Shown here piece after piece: positions 17,433 to 26,087 of a DNA stretch of 50,002 nucleotides. Origin of the DNA: Paracoccaceae bacterium (GTDB lineage Bacteria > Pseudomonadota > Alphaproteobacteria > Rhodobacterales > Rhodobacteraceae); contig JAKVCP010000018.1 in the NCBI GenBank assembly GCA_022448925.1, forward strand, positions 1-50,002, in the 5' to 3' direction. Made by a program: the position numbers and the translations under genes. Within the stretch, counting starts at the first letter, position 1. Each line of letters opens with the position of its first letter. Below the pieces are notes generated by a model. It searched no databases. It saw nothing but the letters and a program-made list of their open reading frames with translations, and had not been told where the DNA came from.

Positions 17433-17908
17433 CAGGCACCACCTCGCCTTCGGGCAACATGAAACGCAAGATGAAATCGGCTTCACGGCTGTATGCCGTG
17501 CAAGCGTTGTTTCAGATGGAACACTCTGACCAGTCCGTTGACGCGGTCCGGGGTGAGTTCCTTGAGCACCGCTTTGGCGCAACCTATGAGGGCGATGAAA
17601 TGGCAGAGGGGGATATCACGCTCTTTGCCAAGCTTCTCGAGCAGGCCGTCAATTGGCAGGCGCGGATCGATCAGATGACCGATCGGGCGCTGGTGGCGAA
17701 ATGGCGGATTGACCGCATCGACCCAACGCTACGGGCGCTTTTTCGTGCAGCTGGTGCAGAACTGATCGAGCTGGACACCCCACCGCGTGTCGTCATCACA
17801 GAGTTCGTCGATGTCGCCAAAGCCTTTTACCCCGAGGGCCAGGAGGCAAAATTTGTAAACGCCGTGTTGGATCACATGGCGCGCGAGGCAAAACCCGAAG
17901 CCTTTTAG
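17429..17908 (+). CDS. nusB: Transcription antitermination factor NusB
   Basis: NusB binds boxA RNA with NusE (ribosomal protein S10) and supports antitermination of rRNA operons. The 159-residue all-helical protein has the family pattern SRLYAVQALFQMEHSD at its start and LRAAGAELIELDTPPRVVITEFVDVAKAFYP...FVNAVLDHMAR at its end. It may start at 17429 (overlapping the ribH stop) or at ATG 17459 (MKRKMKSASRL). The stop overlaps the convergent gene's stop in a shared TTAG at 17905-17908. Confidence 0.93.
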   Translation: MTGTTSPSGNMKRKMKSASRLYAVQALFQMEHSDQSVDAVRGEFLEHRFGATYEGDEMAEGDITLFAKLLEQAVNWQARIDQMTDRALVAKWRIDRIDPTLRALFRAAGAELIELDTPPRVVITEFVDVAKAFYPEGQEAKFVNAVLDHMAREAKPEAF

Positions 17909-18438
17909 CGGCGGTGCTGCATCCAGTCCGGCGCGATTTCTGCGATTTGGAAAAGCAGTTGATCGGCTTCTTCAAATCGTTCGTCCTCGATCAGCAAGGC
18001 TGCCAAATTGCGCATACGCACCACTTGATGGTGCGGTGCGTCTGACCTGCCCATCGCCAGAACTTGACGGAACAGCAGTTCGGCCTCATCGCGCCGACCC
18101 AGGGCTTGAAGCACAAGCGCTCTGTCGTTCATCGCAAACCCTGCCAATGTGGTGTAGCGCGATGTCTCGGTCCTCGACATCATCATGGCACCGATCCGAT
18201 CCGCCGAAGTCAGATCGCCGGTCGCCACCGCGTGTTGATGGGCGGCGATCAAGTTGCGCAAGCTTTCGTGCGGGCGAACAAAGTCCGCGATCGTGATCAA
18301 TGTGGGGGACGTGCCCAGGATATGCGAGCGGTTCATCGCATACCACGCGCCAAAAATCACCGAGCCAATTGTAACCGTCACAAGCAGGGGCAAGGCAAGG
18401 CCCGGGCTTCGGTGTTCAACTGCGTCATACACTGCCAT
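17905..18438 (-). CDS. Membrane-anchored TPR-like protein, function unknown
   Basis: The 177-residue product has one N-terminal membrane segment (about 15-37, LALPLLVTVTIGSVIFGAWYA) and helical hairpins that read as TPR-like (GFAMNDRALVLQALGRRDEAELLFRQVLA, about 100-130). I do not recognise the family. ATG 18438 is preceded by AAAGGG; the frame is open for 31 more codons without sense. It stands alone, converging on nusB. Confidence 0.72.
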   Translation of the reverse strand: MAVYDAVEHRSPGLALPLLVTVTIGSVIFGAWYAMNRSHILGTSPTLITIADFVRPHESLRNLIAAHQHAVATGDLTSADRIGAMMMSRTETSRYTTLAGFAMNDRALVLQALGRRDEAELLFRQVLAMGRSDAPHHQVVRMRNLAALLIEDERFEEADQLLFQIAEIAPDWMQHRR

Positions 18439-19174
18439 GTGCGTTAACCCTTTGTTGACGGGTCCACTTTCAATCCAGAATTGCGGCGTAAAGATGAAAA
18501 GCTTGCGGGCAATTATGACAATTGGCATCAAACGTGGTCTGTGTGCTGGAAAGACCTGCGGCTTGGACTGTGATCGGTTTGCCCTCTGTGTGCCGCACTT
18601 TTTTGCGCGCTAAACACCGCATTCTGAGCCTTCGGAACGGATGCTCCGTGCGTCGAAATCCCAAATCTCCTTTGAGGACGAAGATGCGTTGTAGCTGGCG
18701 CCAGACCGGCCTATTTCACATGTCCTTGATGAGCGGTCCTGGCTGGCTGGTGCATGACGGTGGCAGTCAAAAGCCAGTTCGAAGCGACGGGACCACACCA
18801 ACCGTGGGGTTATCTCATTCCCGAGGACCTGTATATACAGGTGGGTGTCAGGTAACCGAACCAGGGCCCGGACAGAGCCAACTCCCTCGGAATTGCTTAA
18901 GGCCACCGGAATGCAACCGTAACACGAGAAGGGCAGAACCCGCCTGGGCCACACATAGGGCCGCGCCGTCCTATCAGCAAGAGCCAGTGTACCGATTGTG
19001 GTGTAGGCGTTGCACTGATAGACGATTTCATGAAGCATTCCGCAGGGCGCGGCATTGAGAAGGCGCCAGGCGATCATCACACCTGCCTCTTGGCAGGCGC
19101 GGTTGTGCACACCGTTAGCCGGGCGCAATCTACGTAGGCTGATCGCGTTTGCGAATTACGCGAAAAATCCACCC
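18439..19174. other. Gene-poor stretch
   Basis: No convincing gene is seen in these roughly 740 bp. A 172-codon open frame on the minus strand (18610-19128) is rich in cysteine, arginine and serine, has no hydrophobic-core pattern and no clear ribosome site, and I regard it as chance or a decayed gene. The stretch contains a perfect 16-bp palindrome at 18827-18842, listed separately. Confidence 0.5.
18827..18842. repeat. Perfect 16-bp palindrome ACCTGTATATACAGGT
   Basis: The two halves ACCTGTA and TACAGGT are perfect inverted repeats separated by TA. The half sites equal those of the Vibrio lux box, but the lux box spaces them by 6 nt rather than 2. No gene starts close by, so a regulatory role is uncertain. 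Confidence 0.5.
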
Positions 19175-19182
19175 TTGCTTTT

Positions 19183-19197
19183 GTTCACCTTTCGTTC
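19183..19197 (+). promoter_or_regulatory. LexA (SOS) box upstream of mmcB
   Basis: GTTCACCTTTCGTTC matches the alphaproteobacterial LexA operator GTTC-N7-GTTC exactly. It ends 12 bp before the mmcB start codon and would fall between a possible -35 TTGCTT (19175-19180) and a weak -10. LexA would therefore repress mmcB until DNA damage, as is known for this gene family in Caulobacter. Confidence 0.85.
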
Positions 19198-19209
19198 AAA
19201 ACTTGGCCC

Positions 19210-19671
19210 ATGAGTGCTTTGACTGAAATGCAACCCGGCCAAATACTGGCCCGTGGCGTGATGCGCCATTTGTCATCTTTTGGGTTCGCTTGCGTGGAAG
19301 AGTTCGTACCAAGCCGCGGCTTGCGTGTTGACGTGGTTGGTTTGGGCCCAAAGGGAGAGATCTGGGTGGTTGAATGCAAATCAAGCCGTGCCGATTTCAT
19401 GACGGACTCAAAATGGCAGGGGTATCTGCCATGGTGTGACAGATACTTCTGGGCAGTAGATCAGGAGTTTCCAACCGATCTGTTGCCCGAGGATACCGGC
19501 CTTATAATTGCCGATGCCTATGACGCTGAAATCCTGCGCATGTCACCCGAGGACAAACTGGCCGGCGCTCGGCGCAATGTGCTGATTCGCAAGATCGCAC
19601 AACACGCCGCGCGCAGGTTGCAGATGCTGCGTGACCCCGGGGCCGGAAAAACATTCAGTTCTATCACCTGA
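19210..19671 (+). CDS. mmcB: MmcB-family DNA repair protein
   Basis: MmcB proteins belong to the SOS response of alphaproteobacteria and are linked to mitomycin C resistance in Caulobacter. The 153-residue product has a nuclease-like fold: SRGLRVDVVGLGPKGEIWVVECKSSRADF (about 36-64) carries the D...ExK pattern of PD-(D/E)XK enzymes. The LexA box 12 bp upstream supports the assignment independently. The gene stands alone between the gene-poor stretch and the VOC gene, which begins 57 bp later. Confidence 0.9.
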   Translation: MSALTEMQPGQILARGVMRHLSSFGFACVEEFVPSRGLRVDVVGLGPKGEIWVVECKSSRADFMTDSKWQGYLPWCDRYFWAVDQEFPTDLLPEDTGLIIADAYDAEILRMSPEDKLAGARRNVLIRKIAQHAARRLQMLRDPGAGKTFSSIT

Positions 19672-19728
19672 AGGTTTGCGAAAAATTCAGTCACAGGGCA
19701 GTCTGACCTCAACAGATGAGGGATACAC

Positions 19729-20100
19729 ATGCAACTGGGTAACTTTTCAGTCAGTCTGTCCGTCAGTGATTTGGCAAAATCGCGTGACTTTTATCAAATT
19801 CTCGGCTTCACGGTTCTGGGGGGCAATCCTGATGAAGGCTGGGTCATCATGCGAAACGGCCGGTGTACCATTGGACTGTTTCAAGGCATGATTGAGCAGA
19901 ACATGCTGACCTTCAACCCTGGCTGGGATGCCGAGGGGCGGCAAATGACAAATTTCCTTGATGTGCGCGAGATTCAGAGGCGTCTGAAAGCGGCGGGTTT
20001 GAAACCCCAGGTCGAAGTGGATGACAAGGGACGAGGACCTGCCAGCTTTGTTGTGGTCGACCCGGATGGCAACCCTGTCCTAATTGACCAGCATGTCTAG
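19729..20100 (+). CDS. VOC (glyoxalase/bleomycin-resistance fold) family protein
   Basis: The 123-residue product has the paired beta-alpha-beta modules of vicinal-oxygen-chelate proteins: NFSVSLSVSDLAKSRDFYQILGF at the start and SFVVVDPDGNPVLIDQHV at the end, a typical glyoxalase-like C-terminal signature. The substrate cannot be told. Its stop overlaps that of the convergent DUF6324 gene in a shared CTAG. Confidence 0.85.
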   Translation: MQLGNFSVSLSVSDLAKSRDFYQILGFTVLGGNPDEGWVIMRNGRCTIGLFQGMIEQNMLTFNPGWDAEGRQMTNFLDVREIQRRLKAAGLKPQVEVDDKGRGPASFVVVDPDGNPVLIDQHV

Positions 20101-20291
20101 CGGCGCGACTTCACCTTGCGGGCAGTGGCACTTGCTGCGGCCAGTTCTTCGGCGATTTCCGCCGCTTCATCGGGCGAAAAGTCCATGGGAATTTCAAGCC
20201 CATCGGCAATGATAAACAATCGAACCATCCCTTGATCGGTGGGTCCGATCTGAAGGTTTGCCTCAATCTCACGCTCGTCGTTGATGCCCAT
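20097..20291 (-). CDS. Small acidic protein, DUF6324 family
   Basis: The 64-residue product (MGINDEREIEANLQIGPTD at its start) has two short strands, then an acidic helix (MDFSPDEAAEIAEELAAA) and a basic tail ending KVKSRR. It resembles a small family found in Rhodobacterales, recalled as DUF6324, with no known function. The frame is open upstream, but ATG 20291 gives the family-like N-terminus. The final 4 bp are shared with the VOC stop. Confidence 0.7.
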   Translation of the reverse strand: MGINDEREIEANLQIGPTDQGMVRLFIIADGLEIPMDFSPDEAAEIAEELAAASATARKVKSRR

Positions 20292-20630
20292 TGTCGTCCT
20301 TTTGGGCGCTTTTCGGCCCTGACCTCGCGCATAGCGCTCAGAGCGTTGAATTGCAAGTAGAGCGCCCGGCCCCCTGGCATTGGTTGGTTGCGCCCCACGT
20401 GTTCGATCCTTGCCTTGACGAATGGTCTCTGGCTTGGGGCAGATGATCCCGGCGATTTGTGGGAGGCCATGGGGTGCAGGGTCTGGCTGCACAGGTCATG
20501 TGGCTGGCCAAACCCGGCGACCTGTGGGGCCGTGGCCCCCGTCTGATCCTGGAAACTTGAAAAACACCCCGCTTTGGAGGCCGAATAAGGCTTGCATTCG
20601 GTCTCAGCCAGGGGTAATTCGCCTGCCAGT
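20292..20630. other. Intergenic stretch before tRNA-His
   Basis: About 340 bp with no supported gene. It must hold the promoters of DUF6324 (leftward) and tRNA-His (rightward), but I could not pick out clear boxes. Confidence 0.4.
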
Positions 20631-20707
20631 GCCGCCTTAGCTCAGTAGGTTAGAGCGCTAGATTGTGGATCTAGAGGTCCCCCGTTCGAACCGGGGAGGC
20701 GGTACCA
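20631..20707 (+). tRNA. tRNA-His (GTG)
   Basis: The cloverleaf shows acceptor stem GCCGCCT / AGGCGGT, anticodon loop with GTG, T-arm GTTCGAACC and encoded CCA (20705-20707). The base before G1 is T, so no G-1 is encoded, the discriminator is A73, and the first pair is G1-T72. This is the alternative tRNA-His type known from many alphaproteobacteria. Confidence 0.95.
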
Positions 20708-20930
20708 TATTAAAATTTCTTCGCCGTATACCGTGATGCAGTGATCGCATCCTGAGGCCTTTCGGGGGCGGTATGTGACCTGCCGACAGGGTTGCTGTCT
20801 GCTTTGGCTTTCCAGACGGGCACCGGCGTGACCGCCGGGCCCAAATCGGTGTTTGGCCTGCGTGTACGGACGCGGCCTGCCCAGTCCTCTGTCTTAGAAG
20901 GCTCCTGGGTTGGCCGCATCTTTGGGGGGC

Positions 20931-22076
20931 TTAAAGGACCGTTTCGAACAGCGCCCGGATGTTGGCTTGGGTCAGCTCAACCGGATTTCCACCGCAACTT
21001 GGATCCTGCAAGGCATCCGAAATTAGTCGGTCCAGATCCGGATCTGAAACGCCCAGCTCTGACAGGCGTTTGGGAATGCCCAGCCGTTGGTTGAACACAT
21101 CGACAAATGCGCAGAACCCTTCAAACCCGCCGTCGATGCCCAGATACCCCGAGGCACGATCAAACCGTTCTCGGATTTCCGGAGCGTTGAGTTGAAGCAC
21201 TGCGGGCATGCAGACCGCATTTGTTGTTCCGTGGTGCGTGTGATGCATGGCGCCAATCGGGTGACTTAGGGCGTGTATCGCACCCAAGCCCTTTTGGAAG
21301 GCCGTGGCCCCCATCATGGCGGCGGACATCATGTTGGCCCGTGCGGTCAGATCGCCCGGCGTCTCAAAGGCCCGTGGCAGGTTTTCCACCACAAGGCGCA
21401 TGCCTTCCAGCGCGATTCCCTGGGACATGGGATGATAGTGCGGGCTGGAAAAGGCCTCAACGCAGTGCGCAAAGGCATCCAGCCCGGTGCCGGCCGTAAT
21501 GAAGGCGGGCATGCCGACGGTCAATTCCGGATCGCAGATCACAACAGAGGGCAGGACCTTGGGGTGAAAGATGATCTTTTTCTCAGCTGTTTCCGAGTTG
21601 GTGATCACCGAGGCACGGCCGACCTCGGATCCAGTGCCCGCGGTTGTCGGAACAGCGACATTGGGCGCGATGGCCTCTGCATCTGCACGGGTCCACCAGT
21701 CGCCGATGTCTTCAAAATCCCAGATCGGGCGCGACTGCCCAGCCATGAAGGCGACCATCTTGCCCAGATCCAGCCCCGAGCCGCCGCCAAAGGCCACAAC
21801 CCCGTCATGATTTCCCGCACGAAACGCAGCCACACCAGCTGCCAGGTTCTTTTCGTTTGGATTTGGATCAACATCAGCGAAAAGAGCGCGGCCCATGCCT
21901 GCGGATTCAAGCACATCAAGCGCGCCGGCGGTGATCGGCAAATCGGCAAGCCCGCGGTCGGTGACCAGCAGGGGGCGCGTGATGCCGGCTGCTTGGCAGG
22001 CCTCGGCCAGTTCCTTGATGCGCCCGGCGCCAAATCGGATCGCTGTGGGGTACGAGAAGTTCGCGGTCGGGCTCAT
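20931..22076 (-). CDS. Iron-containing alcohol dehydrogenase
   Basis: The 381-residue enzyme belongs to the group III metal-dependent NAD(P) alcohol dehydrogenases. It has the nucleotide-binding GGGSGLDLGKMVAF (about 95-110), the TTAGTGSEVGRASVI motif, and the iron ligands in TAGTGLDAFAHCVEAF (Asp, His) and HALSHPIGAMHHTHHG (His residues). It would oxidise an alcohol, or reduce an aldehyde, in the cytoplasm. ATG 22076 overlaps the stop of the aldehyde dehydrogenase gene by 4 bp, so both act in sequence: alcohol to aldehyde to acid. The ligase gene upstream suggests the alcohol is a gamma-glutamylated amino alcohol (inference). Confidence 0.9.
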   Translation of the reverse strand: MSPTANFSYPTAIRFGAGRIKELAEACQAAGITRPLLVTDRGLADLPITAGALDVLESAGMGRALFADVDPNPNEKNLAAGVAAFRAGNHDGVVAFGGGSGLDLGKMVAFMAGQSRPIWDFEDIGDWWTRADAEAIAPNVAVPTTAGTGSEVGRASVITNSETAEKKIIFHPKVLPSVVICDPELTVGMPAFITAGTGLDAFAHCVEAFSSPHYHPMSQGIALEGMRLVVENLPRAFETPGDLTARANMMSAAMMGATAFQKGLGAIHALSHPIGAMHHTHHGTTNAVCMPAVLQLNAPEIRERFDRASGYLGIDGGFEGFCAFVDVFNQRLGIPKRLSELGVSDPDLDRLISDALQDPSCGGNPVELTQANIRALFETVL

Positions 22077-23455
22077 GAGGTGACTTTCTTGAGATGATAG
22101 GATTTTGGTCGGGTCAGATTGTGGTAGCCGATGACAGACAGACCACCGCCACGCCCGGTATTCTTGCATCCGGTCCAGCATAGACCGGGGTCCAGATAGT
22201 CGGCACGGTTCAGAAAGACTGTGCCCGTTTCAATGCGATCGCCAACCTGCACGGCACGGTCCAGATCACGCGTCCAGATGCTGGCGGTGAGGCCAAAATC
22301 GCTGTCGTTCATAAGTGCGATCGCCTCGTCGTCCGAGGCAACTGGCATGATGCCGACCACAGGCCCAAAGCTTTCGTCGCGCATGACACGCATGTCATGG
22401 GTGACATTCGTCAGGATTTGCGGGGTCAGATAGGCCGCGCCGTCATCCGTGTCGAAAGGGGCGATATGGGCGGTTGCGCCCTGTGCGACCGCATCGTCTA
22501 TTTGAGCGCGGACTTCGGTAGCAAAACGAACATTGGCCATTGGGCCCAACGTCGTCTCTGGGTCAAGCGGATTGCCCAGCTTGTAGTTCTTTACGATCTC
22601 GACCGCCTTAGAGACAAAGCTATCAAACAGGCTTTCGTGCACGTAGATCCGTTCAATCCCACAGCAACATTGGCCAGAGTTGAACATGGCGCCGTCGATC
22701 AGCGTATCGACAGCGGCATCGAGATCCGCGTCTTCCATCACATAGCCCGGGTCCTTGCCGCCCAGTTCCGTGCCGACCCCGGTAAAGGTGCCTGCCGCAG
22801 CGCGCTCCATCGCAGCGCCGCCCCCGACGGAACCGGTGAAATTGATGAAGTCAAAGGAGTTCTCAGCGATGAGAGTATGCGTCGTGTCATGCGACAGAAA
22901 GAGGTTCTGAAAGACATCTTCAGGAATGCCCGCACTGTGAAAGGCCTGCGCCATGCGTTCGCCGACCAGCAGGGTTTGTGTCGCATGTTTCAACACGACG
23001 GTATTTCCTGCAATCAGGGCCGGGGCGACGGTGTTGATTGCGGTCATGTAGGGGTAGTTCCACGGCGCGACGACAAATACGACACCATGGGGAACACGGT
23101 TTATATAGCGCGTGAACATCGCGTCCTCGCCGACCTCGATCGGCGCCAGGCTCTCTGCTGCGATCTGTGCCATGTGTTGGGCCCGCTCTTCAAACCCTCC
23201 GAATTCGCCGCCATAGCGGGTCGGGCGGCCCATCATCCGGGCAAGCTCCGGCACAATGTCATCGTTCATTGCGCCAACGGCTGCGACACCTGCCAGCACA
23301 AGGTCGATGCGCTCTTGTAGCGGGCGTGCGGCCCAGGCGGTCTGTGCAGCCCGGGCCCGGGCCACAGCGGCAGATGCGGCCTTGGTAGACAGGGCTTCGC
23401 GTTGGGCAAAGACGGACCCGTCGACCGGGGAAATACATGTGAGAAGTTGTGTCAT
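22073..23455 (-). CDS. NAD(P)-dependent aldehyde dehydrogenase
   Basis: The 460-residue enzyme oxidises an aldehyde to the acid. Motifs seen are APWNYP (about 125), FTGSVGGG (cofactor loop), the general base in GTELGGKDPG and the catalytic cysteine in FNSGQCCCGIERIYV (about 268, three cysteines in a row). At 460 residues it is slightly shorter than usual because the N-terminal arm is short. It lies between the ligase gene (161 bp upstream) and the overlapping alcohol dehydrogenase gene in the minus-strand operon. Confidence 0.92.
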   Translation of the reverse strand: MTQLLTCISPVDGSVFAQREALSTKAASAAVARARAAQTAWAARPLQERIDLVLAGVAAVGAMNDDIVPELARMMGRPTRYGGEFGGFEERAQHMAQIAAESLAPIEVGEDAMFTRYINRVPHGVVFVVAPWNYPYMTAINTVAPALIAGNTVVLKHATQTLLVGERMAQAFHSAGIPEDVFQNLFLSHDTTHTLIAENSFDFINFTGSVGGGAAMERAAAGTFTGVGTELGGKDPGYVMEDADLDAAVDTLIDGAMFNSGQCCCGIERIYVHESLFDSFVSKAVEIVKNYKLGNPLDPETTLGPMANVRFATEVRAQIDDAVAQGATAHIAPFDTDDGAAYLTPQILTNVTHDMRVMRDESFGPVVGIMPVASDDEAIALMNDSDFGLTASIWTRDLDRAVQVGDRIETGTVFLNRADYLDPGLCWTGCKNTGRGGGLSVIGYHNLTRPKSYHLKKVTS

Positions 23456-23616
23456 GTGCGGTTCGGTTGTTTATGGTGCAGTGTTCTTGGCAGGTGGTCT
23501 GCTGCCGGGTTTTAAACGGGGCGCGTTGACGTCATGCGGGTCGACGGCGCAGGTTGGTTGGGTCAGCATGTGCGGGGTGTCCGGGTCGTGTGATATCGGA
23601 CTGCAAGCCTTGGCCG

Positions 23617-24963
23617 TCAGGCCTTTTCGAACCCCCGCGCAATTTCGTAGTCTGTGACCACCCGGTTGAAATCTTCGATCTCGACTTCTGCGGCCCGGGC
23701 GTAGTGGGCGATCACGTCGGCACCGAAGGCCTGGGTCAACATCTCCGAAGCGACCAGCGCCTCGCGGGCTTCACGCAGGGTTTTGGGGATCACGTCATGG
23801 GTTCCGGCATAGGCGTCGCCTTTGAATGGGTCTGGCAAATCTAGCTGCTCTTCGATGCCTTTCAGCCCGGCCGCAAGCATGGCTGCGCACGCCAGGTACG
23901 GGTTCATATCCGCACCGGGCACCCGGTTTTCGACGCGCACACCACGGGTGCCGTCCCCACAAAGACGCAGCGCGGCGGTTCGGTTGTCAACGGACCAGAC
24001 GATTTGTGTCGGTGCAAAGGTGCCCTTGGCGAAGCGTTTGTAGCTGTTGACGTAGGGGGCCAAGAAGACGGTGTAGTCTGCGGCATATTTAAGCAATCCC
24101 GCCATGTAATGGTCCATCAGCCGCGACTTTCCAAGCGGAGCATCCGCATCGTGGAAGGCGTTGGCCCCATCGCGCCAAAGCGACATGTGAACATGGGCGG
24201 CAGAGCCGACACGGTCGTGGTGCCACTTTGGCAGAAAGGTCGCAGCATGACCGGACAGATGCGCGATCTCTTTGACCGCGTGTTTGGCCAGAATGTGATG
24301 ATCGGCGGTGGCAAGAGCCTCGGCATATTTGATGTTCAGCTCTTCCTGACCGGCTTCGGCTTCGCCTTTTGTGCCCTCGACCGGGATGCCCATGGCCCTC
24401 AAATGGTTGCGGATCGGGCGCATTATCGGCTCTTCCTTGGTGGTCTGGAAGATATGGTAGTCTTCGTTGTAGCGGCTGATCGGCGTCAGATTGTAGCCAC
24501 CTGCTGCGATCTCATCATGGGTGCCTTGGAACAGAAAAAACTCGAGTTCAGTCGCCATGATCGGGGTCAGCCCCATGGCCTGCGCGCGAGCCACCTGGCG
24601 TTTCAGAACGTCACGTGGGCTATGGGGCACGGGCTGATGGGTATGATGATCCAGCACATCGCAAAGCACCAGTGCGGTCCCGTCAAGCCAGGGCACGGGG
24701 CGCAGCGTCGTCAGGTCAGGCTTCATGATGTAATCGCCGTAGCCCGCCGACCAAGAGGTCGAGGCATAGCCGTCGGGAGTGGCCATTTCGAGGTCGGTGG
24801 CCAGCAGATAATTGCAACAGTGCGTTTCACCCTCTGCCATGTCCAGAAAGGCCTCGGCGTGGAACCGTTTGCCCATCAGGCGGCCCTGCATGTCGACCAT
24901 GCAGGTCAGAACGGTGTCGATCTCGCCCGCGGCGATCTGGGTCTTGAGTTCTTCGAATGTCAT
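23617..24963 (-). CDS. Glutamine synthetase-family gamma-glutamyl ligase
   Basis: The 448-residue product belongs to the glutamine synthetase fold but to the branch that ligates glutamate to amines (PuuA/GlnA3-like) rather than making glutamine. It has a short beta-grasp domain, then PIMATELEFFLFQ (metal-binding Glu), HDRVGSAAHVHMSLW, and NRTAALRLCGDGTRGVRVENR (ATP and substrate site). The context of TRAP transporter, aldehyde and alcohol dehydrogenases and an acylglutamate hydrolase suggests that it activates an imported amine. ATG 24963 is chosen by homology-like N-terminus MTFEELKTQI. Confidence 0.88.
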   Translation of the reverse strand: MTFEELKTQIAAGEIDTVLTCMVDMQGRLMGKRFHAEAFLDMAEGETHCCNYLLATDLEMATPDGYASTSWSAGYGDYIMKPDLTTLRPVPWLDGTALVLCDVLDHHTHQPVPHSPRDVLKRQVARAQAMGLTPIMATELEFFLFQGTHDEIAAGGYNLTPISRYNEDYHIFQTTKEEPIMRPIRNHLRAMGIPVEGTKGEAEAGQEELNIKYAEALATADHHILAKHAVKEIAHLSGHAATFLPKWHHDRVGSAAHVHMSLWRDGANAFHDADAPLGKSRLMDHYMAGLLKYAADYTVFLAPYVNSYKRFAKGTFAPTQIVWSVDNRTAALRLCGDGTRGVRVENRVPGADMNPYLACAAMLAAGLKGIEEQLDLPDPFKGDAYAGTHDVIPKTLREAREALVASEMLTQAFGADVIAHYARAAEVEIEDFNRVVTDYEIARGFEKA

Positions 24964-24982
24964 GCGGACCTCTGAGCGTGGG

Positions 24983-25009
24983 GCGAGGCGGAAAAGCATT
25001 CCGCCTCGC
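24983..25009 (-). other. Perfect intercistronic hairpin after dctP
   Basis: An 11-bp perfect stem (GCGAGGCGGAA / TTCCGCCTCGC) with a 5-nt loop sits 8 bp after the dctP stop and 19 bp before the ligase start. There is no T-run. Such a hairpin could protect the upstream mRNA and raise binding-protein output over the rest of the operon, or partly end transcription (inference). Confidence 0.75.
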
Positions 25010-25017
25010 AGGTTGAG

Positions 25018-26052
25018 TTAGCCGTAACGGTAGGGCCGGCCGGCTTTTTGCATGTCGGCGTTGTATTTGCGGAAGATCTCGACGACCTTGGCCTGCACTT
25101 CGCCTTCAGCGGCGATTTCGTCCCAAAATCCAACTGCCGCGGCTTCGACCTTGGCCCATTCGTCGTCGGGGATCGAAGTCAGTTGCATCTTGGTTCCGTT
25201 GACGCGCAGGTTGGCCTCGCCGCCCCAATACCACCACTGGCGATAGTAGTGGGATTGGTCACAGCACACGCGGAACAGGGTTTGCAAGTCTTCCGGCAGG
25301 GCATTCCAGCGTTCCATGTTGGCAAAGAACGACCCCGCCCAGGCACCTGAAATGTTGTTGGTCAGGAAGTAGTTGGTCACATCGGCCCAGCCAACGGTGT
25401 AGTCTTCGGTGATGCCTGACCAGGCGATTCCATCAAGTTCACCGGTCTGAACCGCGACTTCAATGTCTTCCCATGGCAGGGTTACCGGGACCACGCCGAA
25501 CTGCGACAGGAAGCGCCCGGCGGTCGGGAAAGTGAAGACGCGCTTGCCTTTCATGTCGTCAAGGCTGCGGATCGGGTCCTTGGTGGCAAAGTGGCACGGG
25601 TCCCAGGCACCGGCGCTGATGTGCTTGACGCCCACGGCCGAATACTGCTCGTCCCAGATCTCGTTCAACCCGTACTGGTTGAACAGCACCGGCACGTCCA
25701 GAGAGTAGCGCGAGGCGAAGGGGAAGTAGCCGCCAAAGACCGTCACATCGGTGGGGGAGGCCATCGAGTCGTCGTCCGACTGCACCGCGTCAATGGTGCC
25801 GCGCTGCATGGCGCGGAACAGCTCGCCCGTGGGGACCAGCTGGTCGGCGTAGAAAAGTTCGATCTGCATGCGGTCGCCGGCGATCTTGTTGAACATCTCA
25901 ATCGCTGGATCGATGACATGGGCCGCCAGTGCTGGGCCCGCATAGGTCTGCATGCGCCATTTGATGGTGCCTTGCGCGATGGCTGGGGTCGCCAGCGGTG
26001 CGGCGGCGGCGCCGACGGCGGCGGTGGTCAGAAACTTACGTCTTGTTGTCAT
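25018..26052 (-). CDS. TRAP transporter substrate-binding protein (DctP family)
   Basis: The 344-residue periplasmic protein captures the substrate for the DctQM permease. It starts with a twin-arginine signal (MTTRRKFLTTAAVGAAAAPLATPAIAQ in two halves: TTRRKFLT then the hydrophobic core), indicating export in folded form. The mature part shows the family pattern LFRAMQRGTIDAVQSDDDS, the conserved MKGKRVF segment and WEDIEVAVQTGELDGIAW. It resembles the subgroup often annotated for 2-oxo acids or mannitol-like ligands, but the substrate is not predictable. It is the fifth gene of the minus-strand operon and is followed by a strong hairpin. Confidence 0.93.
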   Translation of the reverse strand: MTTRRKFLTTAAVGAAAAPLATPAIAQGTIKWRMQTYAGPALAAHVIDPAIEMFNKIAGDRMQIELFYADQLVPTGELFRAMQRGTIDAVQSDDDSMASPTDVTVFGGYFPFASRYSLDVPVLFNQYGLNEIWDEQYSAVGVKHISAGAWDPCHFATKDPIRSLDDMKGKRVFTFPTAGRFLSQFGVVPVTLPWEDIEVAVQTGELDGIAWSGITEDYTVGWADVTNYFLTNNISGAWAGSFFANMERWNALPEDLQTLFRVCCDQSHYYRQWWYWGGEANLRVNGTKMQLTSIPDDEWAKVEAAAVGFWDEIAAEGEVQAKVVEIFRKYNADMQKAGRPYRYG

Positions 26053-26087
26053 TTGTTTTCCTCTCTGTTGCAGTTTTAAGTTTTTGG

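Noticed and set aside
18827-18842. Reading the palindrome as a lux box or an E. coli-type LexA site
   Set aside because: Spacing between CTG and CAG is 6, not the 10 needed for either; the real alphaproteobacterial LexA box is at 19183.
18610-19128. 172-codon minus-strand frame in the gene-poor stretch
   Set aside because: No ribosome site, odd composition (Cys, Arg, Ser) and no domain; a decayed gene cannot be excluded.
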